Of a stretch of DNA of 64,000 nt, positions 53,350-62,489 are shown in pieces. Below the pieces are notes generated by a model, which was not told the origin of the DNA, searched no databases, and saw nothing but the letters and a program-made list of their open reading frames with translations. Source of the stretch: Hyphomicrobiales bacterium (GTDB lineage: Bacteria > Pseudomonadota > Alphaproteobacteria > Rhizobiales > Aestuariivirgaceae); the NCBI GenBank assembly GCA_016710435.1, contig JADJVV010000001.1, forward strand, positions 806,001-870,000, read 5' to 3'. Both the position numbers and the translations under genes were made by a program. Positions within the stretch are counted from its first letter, which is position 1, and every line of letters starts with the position of its first letter.

Positions 53350-54003
53350 GTGACGGGATTGACCGGGACGACGTCAGCCGCAAAGCGGCGCAGCACTGTC
53401 GCGAAGAAGGCGAAGCCGAAGAAGAAGGCACATTCCCCCTCCCGTGACCGCGCCAGCAATCTCGCGGTGGGCGCGCGCCTGCGGGCTGTCCGCGAGGCGG
53501 CGGGCCTCACGCAGCGCCAGTTGGCCAAGCAGGCGGGCGTCACCAATGCCACCGTCTCGCTGATCGAACAGGAAGCCCACGCCCCGTCGCTCGCCTCGTT
53601 GCATCGCATTCTCTCCGCCATCCCGATCTCGATTGCCGATTTCTTCGCGCTGCCGGTGTCGCAGCAGAATGTGCTCTTCTATCAGGCGGGCGATCTGGCC
53701 GTTGTGACGCGCGGTGCCGCCGACCTTCGCGTGCTGGGCAGCGAACGGCGTGACAAGAAATTGCAGGTCTTCATTGAACGCTACAAGCCCGGCGCGGGCA
53801 CGGGCAACGAGCCGCTGGCCCATGATGGCGAGACGGCGGCCGTGGTGGTGAGTGGTGTTGTTGAAGTGGAGGTGGACGGCAAGAAGAACCGGATCACCGC
53901 CGGCGGCGGGTATCAGCTCATCGGCCGTCAGCCCTACCGCCTCACCAACATCGGCAAGACCACTGCCGTGGTCATCTGTGCCTGCACACCGGCAATGATC
54001 TAG
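53350..54003 (+). CDS. XRE-cupin transcriptional regulator
   Basis: About 217 residues. After a Lys-rich N-terminal stretch (AKKAKPKKKAHS) comes a XRE HTH (GARLRAVREAAGLTQRQLAK, then NATVSLIEQ) and a C-terminal cupin with two short barrel halves (HDGETAAVVVSG and GGGYQLIGRQPYR). This design (PuuR/BetI-like relatives) senses a small amine or amino acid. The start is uncertain: GTG 53350 or TTG 53359; neither has a clear ribosome-binding site. Divergent from the ALDH-flavoprotein operon across 137 nt and probably its regulator. Confidence 0.82.
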   Translation: MTGLTGTTSAAKRRSTVAKKAKPKKKAHSPSRDRASNLAVGARLRAVREAAGLTQRQLAKQAGVTNATVSLIEQEAHAPSLASLHRILSAIPISIADFFALPVSQQNVLFYQAGDLAVVTRGAADLRVLGSERRDKKLQVFIERYKPGAGTGNEPLAHDGETAAVVVSGVVEVEVDGKKNRITAGGGYQLIGRQPYRLTNIGKTTAVVICACTPAMI

Positions 54004-54033
54004 GCGGAGCAGGCAGCCAACCGAAGGGCTGAC

Positions 54034-55191
54034 TCAGCGTTCCGAGGACCAGGGAAAATTCAGGAAGGTGTCGCGCGTGTCGTAGCAGATGCTGCCGTAC
54101 ATTTGCAGATACCGGCTGCGGCGCTCCCGGTCTTCGTAAACCGAGCGCGGATCGGCCATATCCTTTTCAAAATCGGCAACCGTGTCCTTGCTGAGGGCGA
54201 CGGGCAGCACGTCCATCGCCTGGGGAATGCGCTTGCCCTCCAGCCAGTCCGCCGCCTGCTGGCCCATGGCATAGGCAAAGACCGGTGAGTTCAGGCTGAT
54301 CGTGGCCTTGTAGGGACCTGATCCGGATTTGATTTCGGCGACCGCTTCCGGCTCGCCATCGATGCCGCCCAGAAACTGGTCGCTGCGCGCCATGCCGGCT
54401 TCACGCAATGCTTTCAAGGCGCCGAGCACCACCGTATCGGCGCCGAGCACCACATCAACGCGCGGGTTCGCCATGAGGATGAGCTTCATCGTAGCGTAGC
54501 CGCCTTCCTTGTCGACCGTTTCGGGCGAGATATCAGCGATGATGTTGACGGTGGGCAATGCGCCCAGCAGGTCGCGCATGGCATCAAAACGCGCAGCGAG
54601 GAACTGGTTGGAATCATGCGTCAGCAAGACGACGTTGGCGCCGCTCTTGTAGTGTTGCGCAATGTAGTCCGCCGCAACCCTGGCAAGCACCTGGCCCGTC
54701 TTGTACTGGGGCGCGTTGAGGATCGTGGTGGCGGGCGGTGGCACGATGGCGCCGACATAGCTGCCACCCCGCATGAAATCGATCAGGTGCGGCGCCAGGC
54801 CCGCGGAATCAATGGGCGCCACCACCGCTCCCCCCACCTTCTCCGCGATGAGGCTGTCCACATCCGCGGCCATGCGCGCGGGATCATTGTTTGCAAGGCG
54901 AATGGAGAAGGAGAGATTGCGGTCTGCGGCGGCAAGTTTCAGACCCGCCGCGGCGCCCTGCATGAACTCCCGCGAATTGTCCTGCAAAAATACGAGAGAC
55001 CGGGACAGCCCGTGCGGTGCGGTGCAAGGTGGCGCTCCGTTTTCGAAGGGAGGCAGCTTCACGGCTGTGACGACGCCCGCAGGCGCGTCATCTGCGTGCG
55101 CGGGCAGGACGGCCACACAAGTCACCGCCGCGCCCATCACTGCTGCGGCGAAGGCGAAGCGAATTCCGGCGTTGCTGCGGTTTTCATCCAT
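54034..55191 (-). CDS. Periplasmic sugar-binding protein (Peripla_BP_4 type) in a signalling operon
   Basis: 385 residues with a signal peptide ending near AHA|DD (33-34). The mature protein has the two-lobe sugar-binding fold: SLVFLQDNSREFMQGAAAGL, VVAPIDSAGLAP, DQFLGGIDGEPEAVAEI and YAMGQQAADWL. No permease or ATPase gene is nearby; instead its gene overlaps the end-to-start junction of a receiver-HWE kinase gene by 8 nt. So it probably senses a sugar and reports to that kinase or its partners rather than feeding a transporter. Last gene of the leftward operon. Confidence 0.8.
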   Translation of the reverse strand: MDENRSNAGIRFAFAAAVMGAAVTCVAVLPAHADDAPAGVVTAVKLPPFENGAPPCTAPHGLSRSLVFLQDNSREFMQGAAAGLKLAAADRNLSFSIRLANNDPARMAADVDSLIAEKVGGAVVAPIDSAGLAPHLIDFMRGGSYVGAIVPPPATTILNAPQYKTGQVLARVAADYIAQHYKSGANVVLLTHDSNQFLAARFDAMRDLLGALPTVNIIADISPETVDKEGGYATMKLILMANPRVDVVLGADTVVLGALKALREAGMARSDQFLGGIDGEPEAVAEIKSGSGPYKATISLNSPVFAYAMGQQAADWLEGKRIPQAMDVLPVALSKDTVADFEKDMADPRSVYEDRERRSRYLQMYGSICYDTRDTFLNFPWSSER

Positions 55192-56227
55192 GCGGTGACG
55201 GGCGCCTCAGTAAAAAGGTCAGGCGGAGAGCCGCACCATGATCGCGGGAAATCTGGTCGATGTGCCCATCCATGGATTGTGCCATGGCCCGCACCAGGCG
55301 TGTACCAAGGCCTGTTCCCTTCATGGGATTCTCCGTATCGAATCCGATCCCGTCATCTTCGACAATCAACTCGCCGCGCTCGTCGGGAAGCGACCGCAAT
55401 GACACTCGGATGGCACCTCCGCCCTGGGGATAGGCGTATTTGTAGGCGTTCGTCACCCATTCGGTGACGATGACTCCAAGGTTGATGGCGTAGTCGGTTG
55501 CGCACAACAGCGGTTCCAACTCGGCACGGAGTTCACCCCGCCCCTGGCCGCCCATCGTGGCGCGCAAGTGATCCAGTAGTCCCGATACGTAGTCATGCAG
55601 TTCGACGGTACCCACTGACTGTGATGTGTAGAGACGCTTGTGGATCATGGAGACCGCGAAGAGACGGTTCTGCATCTCCGTGAGCGCGTTCCGTCCCGCC
55701 TCGTCGGTGATGGCGCTGAGCTGCAAATTGACCATGGCGCTGACCAGCGCCAGGCTGTTCGCGACCCGGTGATTGACTTCCCGCACCATCATTTCCGCCC
55801 TGTCTCGCGCCGCGCGGACTTCACGCTCTGCCGCTTCCTTTTCACTCTTGAGCCGGGCCTTCTCGAGTGCCTGTTCCACCGCCGCCTTGAGCAGTTCAAG
55901 AAAATCATTGCCGATGCTCTTCGGCACAAAGTCTGTCGCACCCGCCTTCAGTGCAGCAACGGCCACATTCATGTCCGACGAGCCCGTCACGTAGACGACC
56001 GGCGGCATGTCAGGCAACGTCGCGATGCGGGCCATGAACTGCAACCCGTCACCTTCCGGCAGGTGATGATCGAGCGCGATCACGTTGATGGGTTCCTTCG
56101 CCAGGAGCTCCGTCGCGTGATCGATGGCGCTGGCGTGTACGATGGTGAAGCCGTGCCGGTTGAAGAAGCGTTCGACCAGGCGAACCAGCGCGGCATCATC
56201 ATCGACATAGAGAATCCGGATCGACAT
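55184..56227 (-). CDS. Receiver domain fused to HWE/HisKA_2 histidine kinase
   Basis: 347 residues from the ATG at 56227. The N-terminal receiver has phospho-acceptor Asp53 (IALDHHLPEGDG). A coiled linker (120-145) leads to the HisKA_2 phospho-His, His153 in REVNHRVANSL, and an HWE-type ATPase with EWVTNAYKYAYP and GTGLGTRLV. There is no transmembrane segment, so it is cytoplasmic and downstream of the CHASE3 kinase and stand-alone receiver. HWE kinases usually feed general stress or attachment responses in alphaproteobacteria. Confidence 0.88.
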   Translation of the reverse strand: MSIRILYVDDDAALVRLVERFFNRHGFTIVHASAIDHATELLAKEPINVIALDHHLPEGDGLQFMARIATLPDMPPVVYVTGSSDMNVAVAALKAGATDFVPKSIGNDFLELLKAAVEQALEKARLKSEKEAAEREVRAARDRAEMMVREVNHRVANSLALVSAMVNLQLSAITDEAGRNALTEMQNRLFAVSMIHKRLYTSQSVGTVELHDYVSGLLDHLRATMGGQGRGELRAELEPLLCATDYAINLGVIVTEWVTNAYKYAYPQGGGAIRVSLRSLPDERGELIVEDDGIGFDTENPMKGTGLGTRLVRAMAQSMDGHIDQISRDHGAALRLTFLLRRPSPHG

Positions 56228-56237
56228 CAGCGTGCCA

Positions 56238-56681
56238 TCAACTCTCGGGAATCTTGACGATGGAGATGAACAGCCCCAGTTGCTGGATGGCCTTGGCAAA
56301 TCCTTCGTAGTTCAGGGGCTTCGTCACATAGGCATTGGCGCCGAGATCGTAGCAGCGCTTGATCTCCTCCTGATCATCCGTCGTCGTGAGAATGATGACG
56401 GGTGTCCGCTTCAGATGCGGATCGCTCTTGATGCGTTCGAGGATGGTGATCCCTGACGTATCGGGAAGATTGAGATCCAGCAGAACCAGCAATTGCCGGT
56501 TGGCGTGGGCCGCACCATCCTTGCCGCCCTTGAACAGGAATTCCATAGCGTCCCCGCCGGTGAAAAACCCCATGATCTCATTGTTGACTCCAGCCCTGCG
56601 GATATTCTTTTCGATCAGCCGCGAATGACCTTCGTCATCCTCGATCATCACGATGGCAACGGGGGCGGTGTTTCTGTTCAT
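56238..56681 (-). CDS. CheY/Rcp1-like single-domain response regulator
   Basis: 147 residues, one receiver domain. Acidic pocket IEDDEGH, phospho-acceptor Asp69 in VLLDLNLPDTSG, the switch Thr in ILTTTDD and Lys in VTKPLNYEG. It is of the Rcp1 type that pairs with a histidine kinase rather than binding DNA. Its stop and the CHASE3 kinase start overlap by 4 nt, so it almost certainly serves as phosphate shuttle within this operon. Confidence 0.9.
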   Translation of the reverse strand: MNRNTAPVAIVMIEDDEGHSRLIEKNIRRAGVNNEIMGFFTGGDAMEFLFKGGKDGAAHANRQLLVLLDLNLPDTSGITILERIKSDPHLKRTPVIILTTTDDQEEIKRCYDLGANAYVTKPLNYEGFAKAIQQLGLFISIVKIPES

Positions 56682-58225
56682 TGCGTGAAAACCTCCGCCT
56701 GTCTGTGCGTTACGGGCATTTCAATTGTGAATGTTGTACCTTGGCCGAACTGCGACGCAAGCGTGATCTCCCCACCGAGGTTCCGCACCAGCGCGCGCAC
56801 ATGCGCAAGGCCAATGCCTTCGCCCGCCTGATCCAGCGCGCCCGAGCGGCGGAACAACTCAAAGACGCGTTCCCGGTCCTCGGCAGCAATGCCCCGGCCA
56901 TTGTCCGAAATTTCGATCGCCACCCGGTCATACCCCACGGGACGGCTGGCAATGCGGATTTCCAGAACACGCTCCTTAGATCGGTATTTGACGGCATTAT
57001 CCAGCAGGTTTCCGATGATCTGCTCGAATGAAATGCGGTCGGTCACAATGGTCTTCACCTTCAGGTCGAAGCGCACCTGTCCGCCGCATTCGTTGATCCG
57101 GTGCTGAAGCGCGGCAATTGCCTTTTGTGATCCCGAGAGAAGATCGATCGGCTCCACGTTCAGTTTGCGCTGTCCCTCGCGTGACAACTTCAGGATGGCA
57201 TTGATCAAGGCGTCCATCTTCTGAGTTGAACTCTGGATGAAGGAAATCGCCTCGGGAATGTCGCGGTTCAAAGACGCGGTGGCCCTCTCCAGTTCGCCTT
57301 CCGTTTGCGGCGTGGATTCTAGGACCGGCCGGATGGCACCGACACTTTCTTCGATTTCCCGTGTGAAGCCCATGATGTTGACGAGGGGTGCGCGCAAGTC
57401 GTGTGTCACGATATAGGCGAAGCGGCGGACCTCTTCGTTCAACTGCGCCAGATGCGCCGTGCGTTCCCGAACGCGTATTTCGAGGCTCGAGTTGAGCCGG
57501 TTCACCTCGTCCCGCGATCTGGAAATCGCGCGCGTATAACGTGAACTGAACATGGCCGCGGTGGCGGTCACGAAAACGATGATGATGCCGCCAACGAACG
57601 ACACCACCTGCAGCAGCGTGAAATTCCGGCCCTGCTCTTCCGATACCCGGAACAGCAGCTGGTCGGCGTAGGCAGCCAACCCGGCATAATAGATATTGGA
57701 TTCATCGGTGAGGCGTTTGCCCTTGTTGGTCTTGAGCAGGAGTGCAACGTCAGTATCCCTGTGCGCACGCTTCAGTGTGATTGTCTCTTCCATCTCCGCA
57801 AATTTCTGCTGGATGACACTCCGCAGGCGGGACAGCGATTTGTCCTGTTGCGTGGCAGCGGGAATGTATTTCACCAGCAGGCCGAGGTTCCGGTTGGCTT
57901 TGTTCTTCTCCAGACCGAAGGGCGAGAGATAAATTTCGTTTTCTGTGAGAAGATAACCACGCTGACTCGTCTCCGCCGCTTGAACGGCGGCGCGCAACTC
58001 CAGAATCGCACTTCGGAAATCGCGGATGCGCGCGATCTCGGTGAATTGGGATTCAGACCGTTTGCTCAGCCACGTCGTCGTGCCGACGATGACCAGCAGT
58101 GCGCTCAGGCCCACAAAGAACAGGATCGCCGTCGCGGGTGCGATGGTGGATGATGGGGTGGCCCCCGGCGCGGTTGTCACAGACCGCAAGGCCGTCCCGA
58201 GTTTCCCAAGACCAAAGGCTGCCAT
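56678..58225 (-). CDS. CHASE3-domain sensor histidine kinase
   Basis: 515 residues from the ATG at 58225; two longer in-frame starts are possible. One helix at about 33-52, a periplasmic CHASE3 domain (about 55-200, with RGYLLTENEIYL), a second helix near 205-226, a coiled segment, HisKA with His275 in YIVTHDLRAP, and a full HATPase (NLLDNAVKYRSKE, DNGRGIAAED, GIGLAHVRALV). First gene of the leftward signalling operon, 4-nt overlap with the receiver gene. Senses an unknown periplasmic signal. Confidence 0.88.
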   Translation of the reverse strand: MAAFGLGKLGTALRSVTTAPGATPSSTIAPATAILFFVGLSALLVIVGTTTWLSKRSESQFTEIARIRDFRSAILELRAAVQAAETSQRGYLLTENEIYLSPFGLEKNKANRNLGLLVKYIPAATQQDKSLSRLRSVIQQKFAEMEETITLKRAHRDTDVALLLKTNKGKRLTDESNIYYAGLAAYADQLLFRVSEEQGRNFTLLQVVSFVGGIIIVFVTATAAMFSSRYTRAISRSRDEVNRLNSSLEIRVRERTAHLAQLNEEVRRFAYIVTHDLRAPLVNIMGFTREIEESVGAIRPVLESTPQTEGELERATASLNRDIPEAISFIQSSTQKMDALINAILKLSREGQRKLNVEPIDLLSGSQKAIAALQHRINECGGQVRFDLKVKTIVTDRISFEQIIGNLLDNAVKYRSKERVLEIRIASRPVGYDRVAIEISDNGRGIAAEDRERVFELFRRSGALDQAGEGIGLAHVRALVRNLGGEITLASQFGQGTTFTIEMPVTHRQAEVFTQ

Positions 58226-58343
58226 CACGCCGTTCTGACGTCCCGAGGCAATGGCGCGCAGCATGCAGGCGTGGACACATCGAAGGGCGAGTGTTGCAGA
58301 ACATTCTGCATCTCGATCGCACGTTGGTCCTCGTGGTAAGTCT

Positions 58344-59441
58344 TTACTGACAAAGTTTGTGATTTCCCTTCTTGCCGCGCCGTTCAAGATCGAAGTGGAA
58401 GTGATGGGCATGGGCGGCATTCGTGCCGGGCCCGAGCACCGTGGTGAAATAGGTGCAGCCCTCTCCGCGCAACGTGTTCAGCAGTGTGGAATCCATCGCA
58501 GTCGAAAGTGCGGTGGTTTCAACATGAACCTTGCGGCCATCCGACAGCCCGAGATACTCGATGTCCACGGCATTGCCGAAGGCATGTTCGCTCAGCTTGG
58601 CACTGCTGTCGCCGTTCCGCCCGCGGCATTGATAGCCGGGACCAGTGCCCAGCGATGTCAGCGAAGACCCCGTTGCCACCTTCACAGATGGTGCAGCCTG
58701 CTCCGCAATCCACGAGGCCAGGCGCGCCGCAAATCCGCATGTGAGCAGTGGCTTGTCCGGAAACTTCACCTCTCTGCCGGAAACCGTCATGGACGTGAGC
58801 GTGACCGGCTCGAACACCGAACAGACACCGGACGACACGAGCGTGGCTGCAGGCGAGAAGCGGACGTTCATCTCCTGGAGGTGGGCCATGCAACGTTCTC
58901 CCGACAAGGTGCCATCAGGCATCGGATTTGCAAGCGAGAGGTCTGCCGGAGGCTGGACCGGTGAAGGCGCCATGGCCACCTTGCGCTCAGGCTTCAGCTT
59001 GACAACGGGCGGCGGGCTCACCTGTGCCGCTGGTGCAACGGGTGTGACAGCCACCTGATCGTGCGCGAGAATTTCCGCAGGTTTCAGCCTCGGAATCACC
59101 GGGGACACATCCACGCTTTCTGTCGGTGCAATCCGGGACGGCTTCAGACGGGGAAGGACGGGCGAGGCCTCGGTTACTCCAGCACTGGACACCTTGGGCT
59201 CGGCAACCTTGACGGGCTTCACTCTCCCCACATGCGCACGTTTCCTGATTGCCGCGGGACGCTGAGCGCGGTGTCCGCATTTCGCATCCTTGAGACGCGC
59301 GCAAATCTGCCGGTCGATCCGTTGCATCGCCCGGGTCAGATCGGTGATGGGTGAGGCATGCGCAAGCCCCGCCTGAGCTAGCATCAAGGCGAGGCCGCCT
59401 GCGCACAACTTGTAGTGATATGATTCCCACACCCGCAGCAT
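58344..59441 (-). CDS. Extensin-like C-terminal domain protein
   Basis: 365 residues. Signal-like N terminus ending near ASPITD (30), a proline-rich middle with a repeated RLKP segment (VLPRLKPSRIAPTESVDVSP and VIPRLKPAEIL, split here), and a C-terminal extensin/D-Ala-D-Ala-like domain: SEHAFGNAVDI and HAHHFHFDL, whose His/Asp set probably binds zinc. Members are cell-envelope proteins, possibly peptidoglycan hydrolases. Transcribed alone, divergent from the AI-2E gene across 147 nt. Confidence 0.82.
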   Translation of the reverse strand: MLRVWESYHYKLCAGGLALMLAQAGLAHASPITDLTRAMQRIDRQICARLKDAKCGHRAQRPAAIRKRAHVGRVKPVKVAEPKVSSAGVTEASPVLPRLKPSRIAPTESVDVSPVIPRLKPAEILAHDQVAVTPVAPAAQVSPPPVVKLKPERKVAMAPSPVQPPADLSLANPMPDGTLSGERCMAHLQEMNVRFSPAATLVSSGVCSVFEPVTLTSMTVSGREVKFPDKPLLTCGFAARLASWIAEQAAPSVKVATGSSLTSLGTGPGYQCRGRNGDSSAKLSEHAFGNAVDIEYLGLSDGRKVHVETTALSTAMDSTLLNTLRGEGCTYFTTVLGPGTNAAHAHHFHFDLERRGKKGNHKLCQ

Positions 59442-59588
59442 GCGCCGGTAATGCCCGGCGCATCCAAAGGTTCCATCCCCGCTCGACCAAAACTATTCCT
59501 CAAGGTCCCCGGAACAGATGGCCCTGCCATGCGTTCAGCCGATTCGGCCCATTCATGATGAAAAGGGGCCAGGGGAAAGTGCAGGGGA

Positions 59589-61355
59589 ATGAAGCCGCTA
59601 CCAGTCACCGTGTTGCGGAAAAGCCTTGATGAGGGCAGCGCCAGCGAAATGCTGTTTTACCGGCTCGCCACCTTCGTGGTGTTGTGCACGATCCTCTACT
59701 TCGCACGGGATGTCCTGATCCCCATTGCGATTGCAGTGCTTCTCGCCATTCTCCTCACGCCGCTCATCCGCCTGGGCATGCGGACCGGCCTTCCGAGGTC
59801 GGTCTCCATTATCCTGGTGGTTGCTCTGCTGATGGTCGTGAGCGGAGCAGTCACCCTGTTCGTAGGGCGGACGTTGACAAACCTCGCTGCCGATTTGCCC
59901 CGCTATGAAGCGAGCCTGCGGGAGAAGGCGCGTTCGATCAAGATTTTCACCAGCAAGGGCGTGGCGCTGGAAAAGGCTGCCCTCGTGATCAAGGGCCTGC
60001 AGGTGGAACTGGAAAAGAACGATGCAAGCGTCTTGCCCAGCGCGGCCGAGAACCGCACGCCCATTCCCGTTGAGGTGACGGAGACGCGGTTCGGGCCGCT
60101 TGGTCCTATCATCACGGTCGTGTCCATGGTGGTCCATCCCATCGTGCAGGTGGTGATTGTCGTCCTCATGCTGTCCTTCATTCTCTTCAATCGCGAAGAC
60201 CTGCGTGACAGGCTGATCGGACTTGCGGGCACGCGCGACCTTCACCGCACGACGGCGGCTCTCGACGAAGGCGGCAAGAGGCTCAGCCGCCTCTTTCTCG
60301 GACAGTTGGCCATCAACACCGGTGTGGGCACCTTCATCGGCACGGCCCTGCTGCTGCTTGGCATTCCCGGCGCACCCTTGTGGGGCATACTCACGACGCT
60401 TCTGCGCTTTGTACCCTACGTCGGTACCCTCATCGCCTCCATCTTCCCCATCATCATTGCGCTTGCCGTGGGCGATGGCTGGACCCTGCCGTTCCTCGTT
60501 GCAGGAATCGTGATTGCGGCAGAGGTGACTGCCGGCCACATTCTCGAACCTGTCTTCCTGGGCCGGATGACGGGCGTGTCTTCAACCGCCATTGTTGTCT
60601 CGGCAGCCTTCTGGGCCATGCTCTGGGGACCGGTCGGACTCATTCTCGCAACGCCGATCACGATTGGCTTGCATGTTCTTGGCCGCAACATTGAATCGAT
60701 GAAATTCCTCGATGTGCTGTTCGGCAGCGAACCCGTGCTGAGCCCCGATCACGCCCTCTATCAGCGCCTCCTCAATGGTGACAGCGTCGAAGCTGCGGAG
60801 GCCGCGGACAGCTATCAGCAGCAGGGCAAGCTGGTGGAGTTCCTTGAAGCCGTCGTCGTTCCCGCACTCGCGCTTGCGGACGAGGATGTCAGGCGCGGCA
60901 GGATCTCCAAGGAGAAGGCCACCGAAATCGCCAAGACACTCTCCGACACGCTGGACGAGGTCTGGTCAGAGGAAGGCGACTATGACCGGAAGGACGCGCC
61001 CGTCATCCTGATCCCCGCGCACGGCCCTATCAACTTCGCCGCGACCCTCGCTTTCTCCGCGCTGCTCAACCTGAAACACATTCCCCATCGCATGCTGTCA
61101 CAGGACGTACTTCTTCCGGGAATCACCGTCGATCAGGACGACAAGGCGTCGATCGTCGGGTTGATCGGCCTGTCACCGCTCACGGCGTCACAGCAACGCT
61201 ACATGTCCCGCCGCCTTGCGCCCCGCATCGGCGAGGCGAAATTCCTGAACATCGCCTGGCGCGAGACGGCAGGCGAGACGGAAGCGGTCCTCGCCTCTCA
61301 GGCTCCCTCCATGCTGCCGCGCGCACAGGCAGAAGTGTCCGCCGCGGCCGCATGA
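59589..61355 (+). CDS. AI-2E/PerM-family membrane protein with long cytoplasmic tail
   Basis: 588 residues. The first 380 form the 8-helix AI-2E transporter fold (LIPIAIAVLLAILLTPLI, LRFVPYVGTLIASIFP, GPVGLILATPIT). A roughly 200-residue C-terminal part follows (KLVEFLEAVVVPALALADEDVRRG, split; ILIPAHGPIN) that the usual family members lack. PerM/YdiK relatives do not clearly move AI-2; some are Na+/H+ exchangers. The tail is predicted cytoplasmic. Not in an obvious operon; YihY gene 82 nt downstream. Confidence 0.82.
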   Translation: MKPLPVTVLRKSLDEGSASEMLFYRLATFVVLCTILYFARDVLIPIAIAVLLAILLTPLIRLGMRTGLPRSVSIILVVALLMVVSGAVTLFVGRTLTNLAADLPRYEASLREKARSIKIFTSKGVALEKAALVIKGLQVELEKNDASVLPSAAENRTPIPVEVTETRFGPLGPIITVVSMVVHPIVQVVIVVLMLSFILFNREDLRDRLIGLAGTRDLHRTTAALDEGGKRLSRLFLGQLAINTGVGTFIGTALLLLGIPGAPLWGILTTLLRFVPYVGTLIASIFPIIIALAVGDGWTLPFLVAGIVIAAEVTAGHILEPVFLGRMTGVSSTAIVVSAAFWAMLWGPVGLILATPITIGLHVLGRNIESMKFLDVLFGSEPVLSPDHALYQRLLNGDSVEAAEAADSYQQQGKLVEFLEAVVVPALALADEDVRRGRISKEKATEIAKTLSDTLDEVWSEEGDYDRKDAPVILIPAHGPINFAATLAFSALLNLKHIPHRMLSQDVLLPGITVDQDDKASIVGLIGLSPLTASQQRYMSRRLAPRIGEAKFLNIAWRETAGETEAVLASQAPSMLPRAQAEVSAAAA

Positions 61356-61437
61356 TCCAAAACGTCCGGCCCGGGTTGTGGAACGGAGGCCGGGAAAACA
61401 CGTTGTCACGACAGGCAATCAGGCCCGCAGCAGAAAC

Positions 61438-62361
61438 ATGGCGCAGCAACCGAGGAAGAACACCAGACGCGTTCGCACCGCCAGCCACGGCCCCTCATCC
61501 GTGGGCCTGATGGGCTTGTGGACGCTGTTGAGGGACGCCGCGTTGAAATGGAATGCGGACGGTGCAGCCAGCATGGGTGCGGCTATCGCCTACTACACCA
61601 TCTTCTCCATTGCCCCCTTGCTGATCATTGTCCTCGCCATCGCGGGCTTCTTTTTCGGCGCGGAAGCGGCAGCAAACCGCATCTTTGGCGAGGCACGGAG
61701 CCTTGTTGGTGACGATGGCGCCACTGCATTGCAGGGCCTTGTGCAAAGTGCAAGCCGGCCTGAAGAAGGCGTGCTGGCAACATTGACCGGCCTGTTCTTC
61801 ACCATCCTGGGCGCAACCGGCGTCTTTGCCGAATTGCAGGGTGCCATGGACCGCATCTGGAAGGCGCCGGCACGCGCACAGGAATCAGGACTTTGGAACA
61901 TGCTGCGCCGGCGCGTGCTCACCTTCGGAATCCTGCTGGCCGTGGCTTTCCTGCTCCTGGTGTCGCTCGCTGTCAGTGCGCTGGTCTCATCCCTGCAGAC
62001 ACTGGTGTTCACTCCGTCCGATACCGTCGAACTGATGTGGCAGGTCATCAACTTTGCCGTGAGTTTCCTGATCATCACGGCGCTCTTTGCGCTGCTCTTC
62101 AAATTGCTGCCGCGTGTCTCGGTCGCCTGGAGCGATGTGATCGTTGGCGCTGGCTTTACGGCGCTCCTGTTCAACATCGGCAAGCTGCTGATCGGTCTCT
62201 ACATCGGCAAGACAGGTGTGACGTCGGGATTTGGCGCAGCGGGTTCGCTGATCGCGATCATCCTGTGGGTCTACTACTCCGCGCAGATCTTCCTGCTGGG
62301 CGCCGAATTCACCTGGCTCTATGCGGAACGCTTTGGCTCGCGCAGGCGCACGCGAAGCTAG
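61438..62361 (+). CDS. YihY/virulence factor BrkB-family membrane protein
   Basis: 307 residues from the ATG at 61438; a GTG at 61378 gives 20 more. Six helices and the YihY signature: SMGAAIAYYTIFSIAPLLII (at about residue 45), AELQGAMDRIWKAPAR, and GFGAAGSLIAIILWVYYSAQIFLLGAEF. Its role is unsettled (once thought to be RNase BN; possibly lipid or cell-envelope related). Follows the AI-2E-type gene in the same direction. Confidence 0.85.
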   Translation: MAQQPRKNTRRVRTASHGPSSVGLMGLWTLLRDAALKWNADGAASMGAAIAYYTIFSIAPLLIIVLAIAGFFFGAEAAANRIFGEARSLVGDDGATALQGLVQSASRPEEGVLATLTGLFFTILGATGVFAELQGAMDRIWKAPARAQESGLWNMLRRRVLTFGILLAVAFLLLVSLAVSALVSSLQTLVFTPSDTVELMWQVINFAVSFLIITALFALLFKLLPRVSVAWSDVIVGAGFTALLFNIGKLLIGLYIGKTGVTSGFGAAGSLIAIILWVYYSAQIFLLGAEFTWLYAERFGSRRRTRS

Positions 62362-62489
62362 CGGCACCTTGGCGATCTCGGCCGTCGACGGTAATATGGC
62401 CAATCTCACGGTCGATGCCTGTATTGCTGTCCAGTCAAAGTCCGGCTCGATCATTGCCCATCCGCCCATCACGTGCCCGAGGATCATTC

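Noticed and set aside
51647..53353. 568-codon rightward frame opposite the ALDH gene
   Set aside because: Antisense of an unmistakable aldehyde dehydrogenase.
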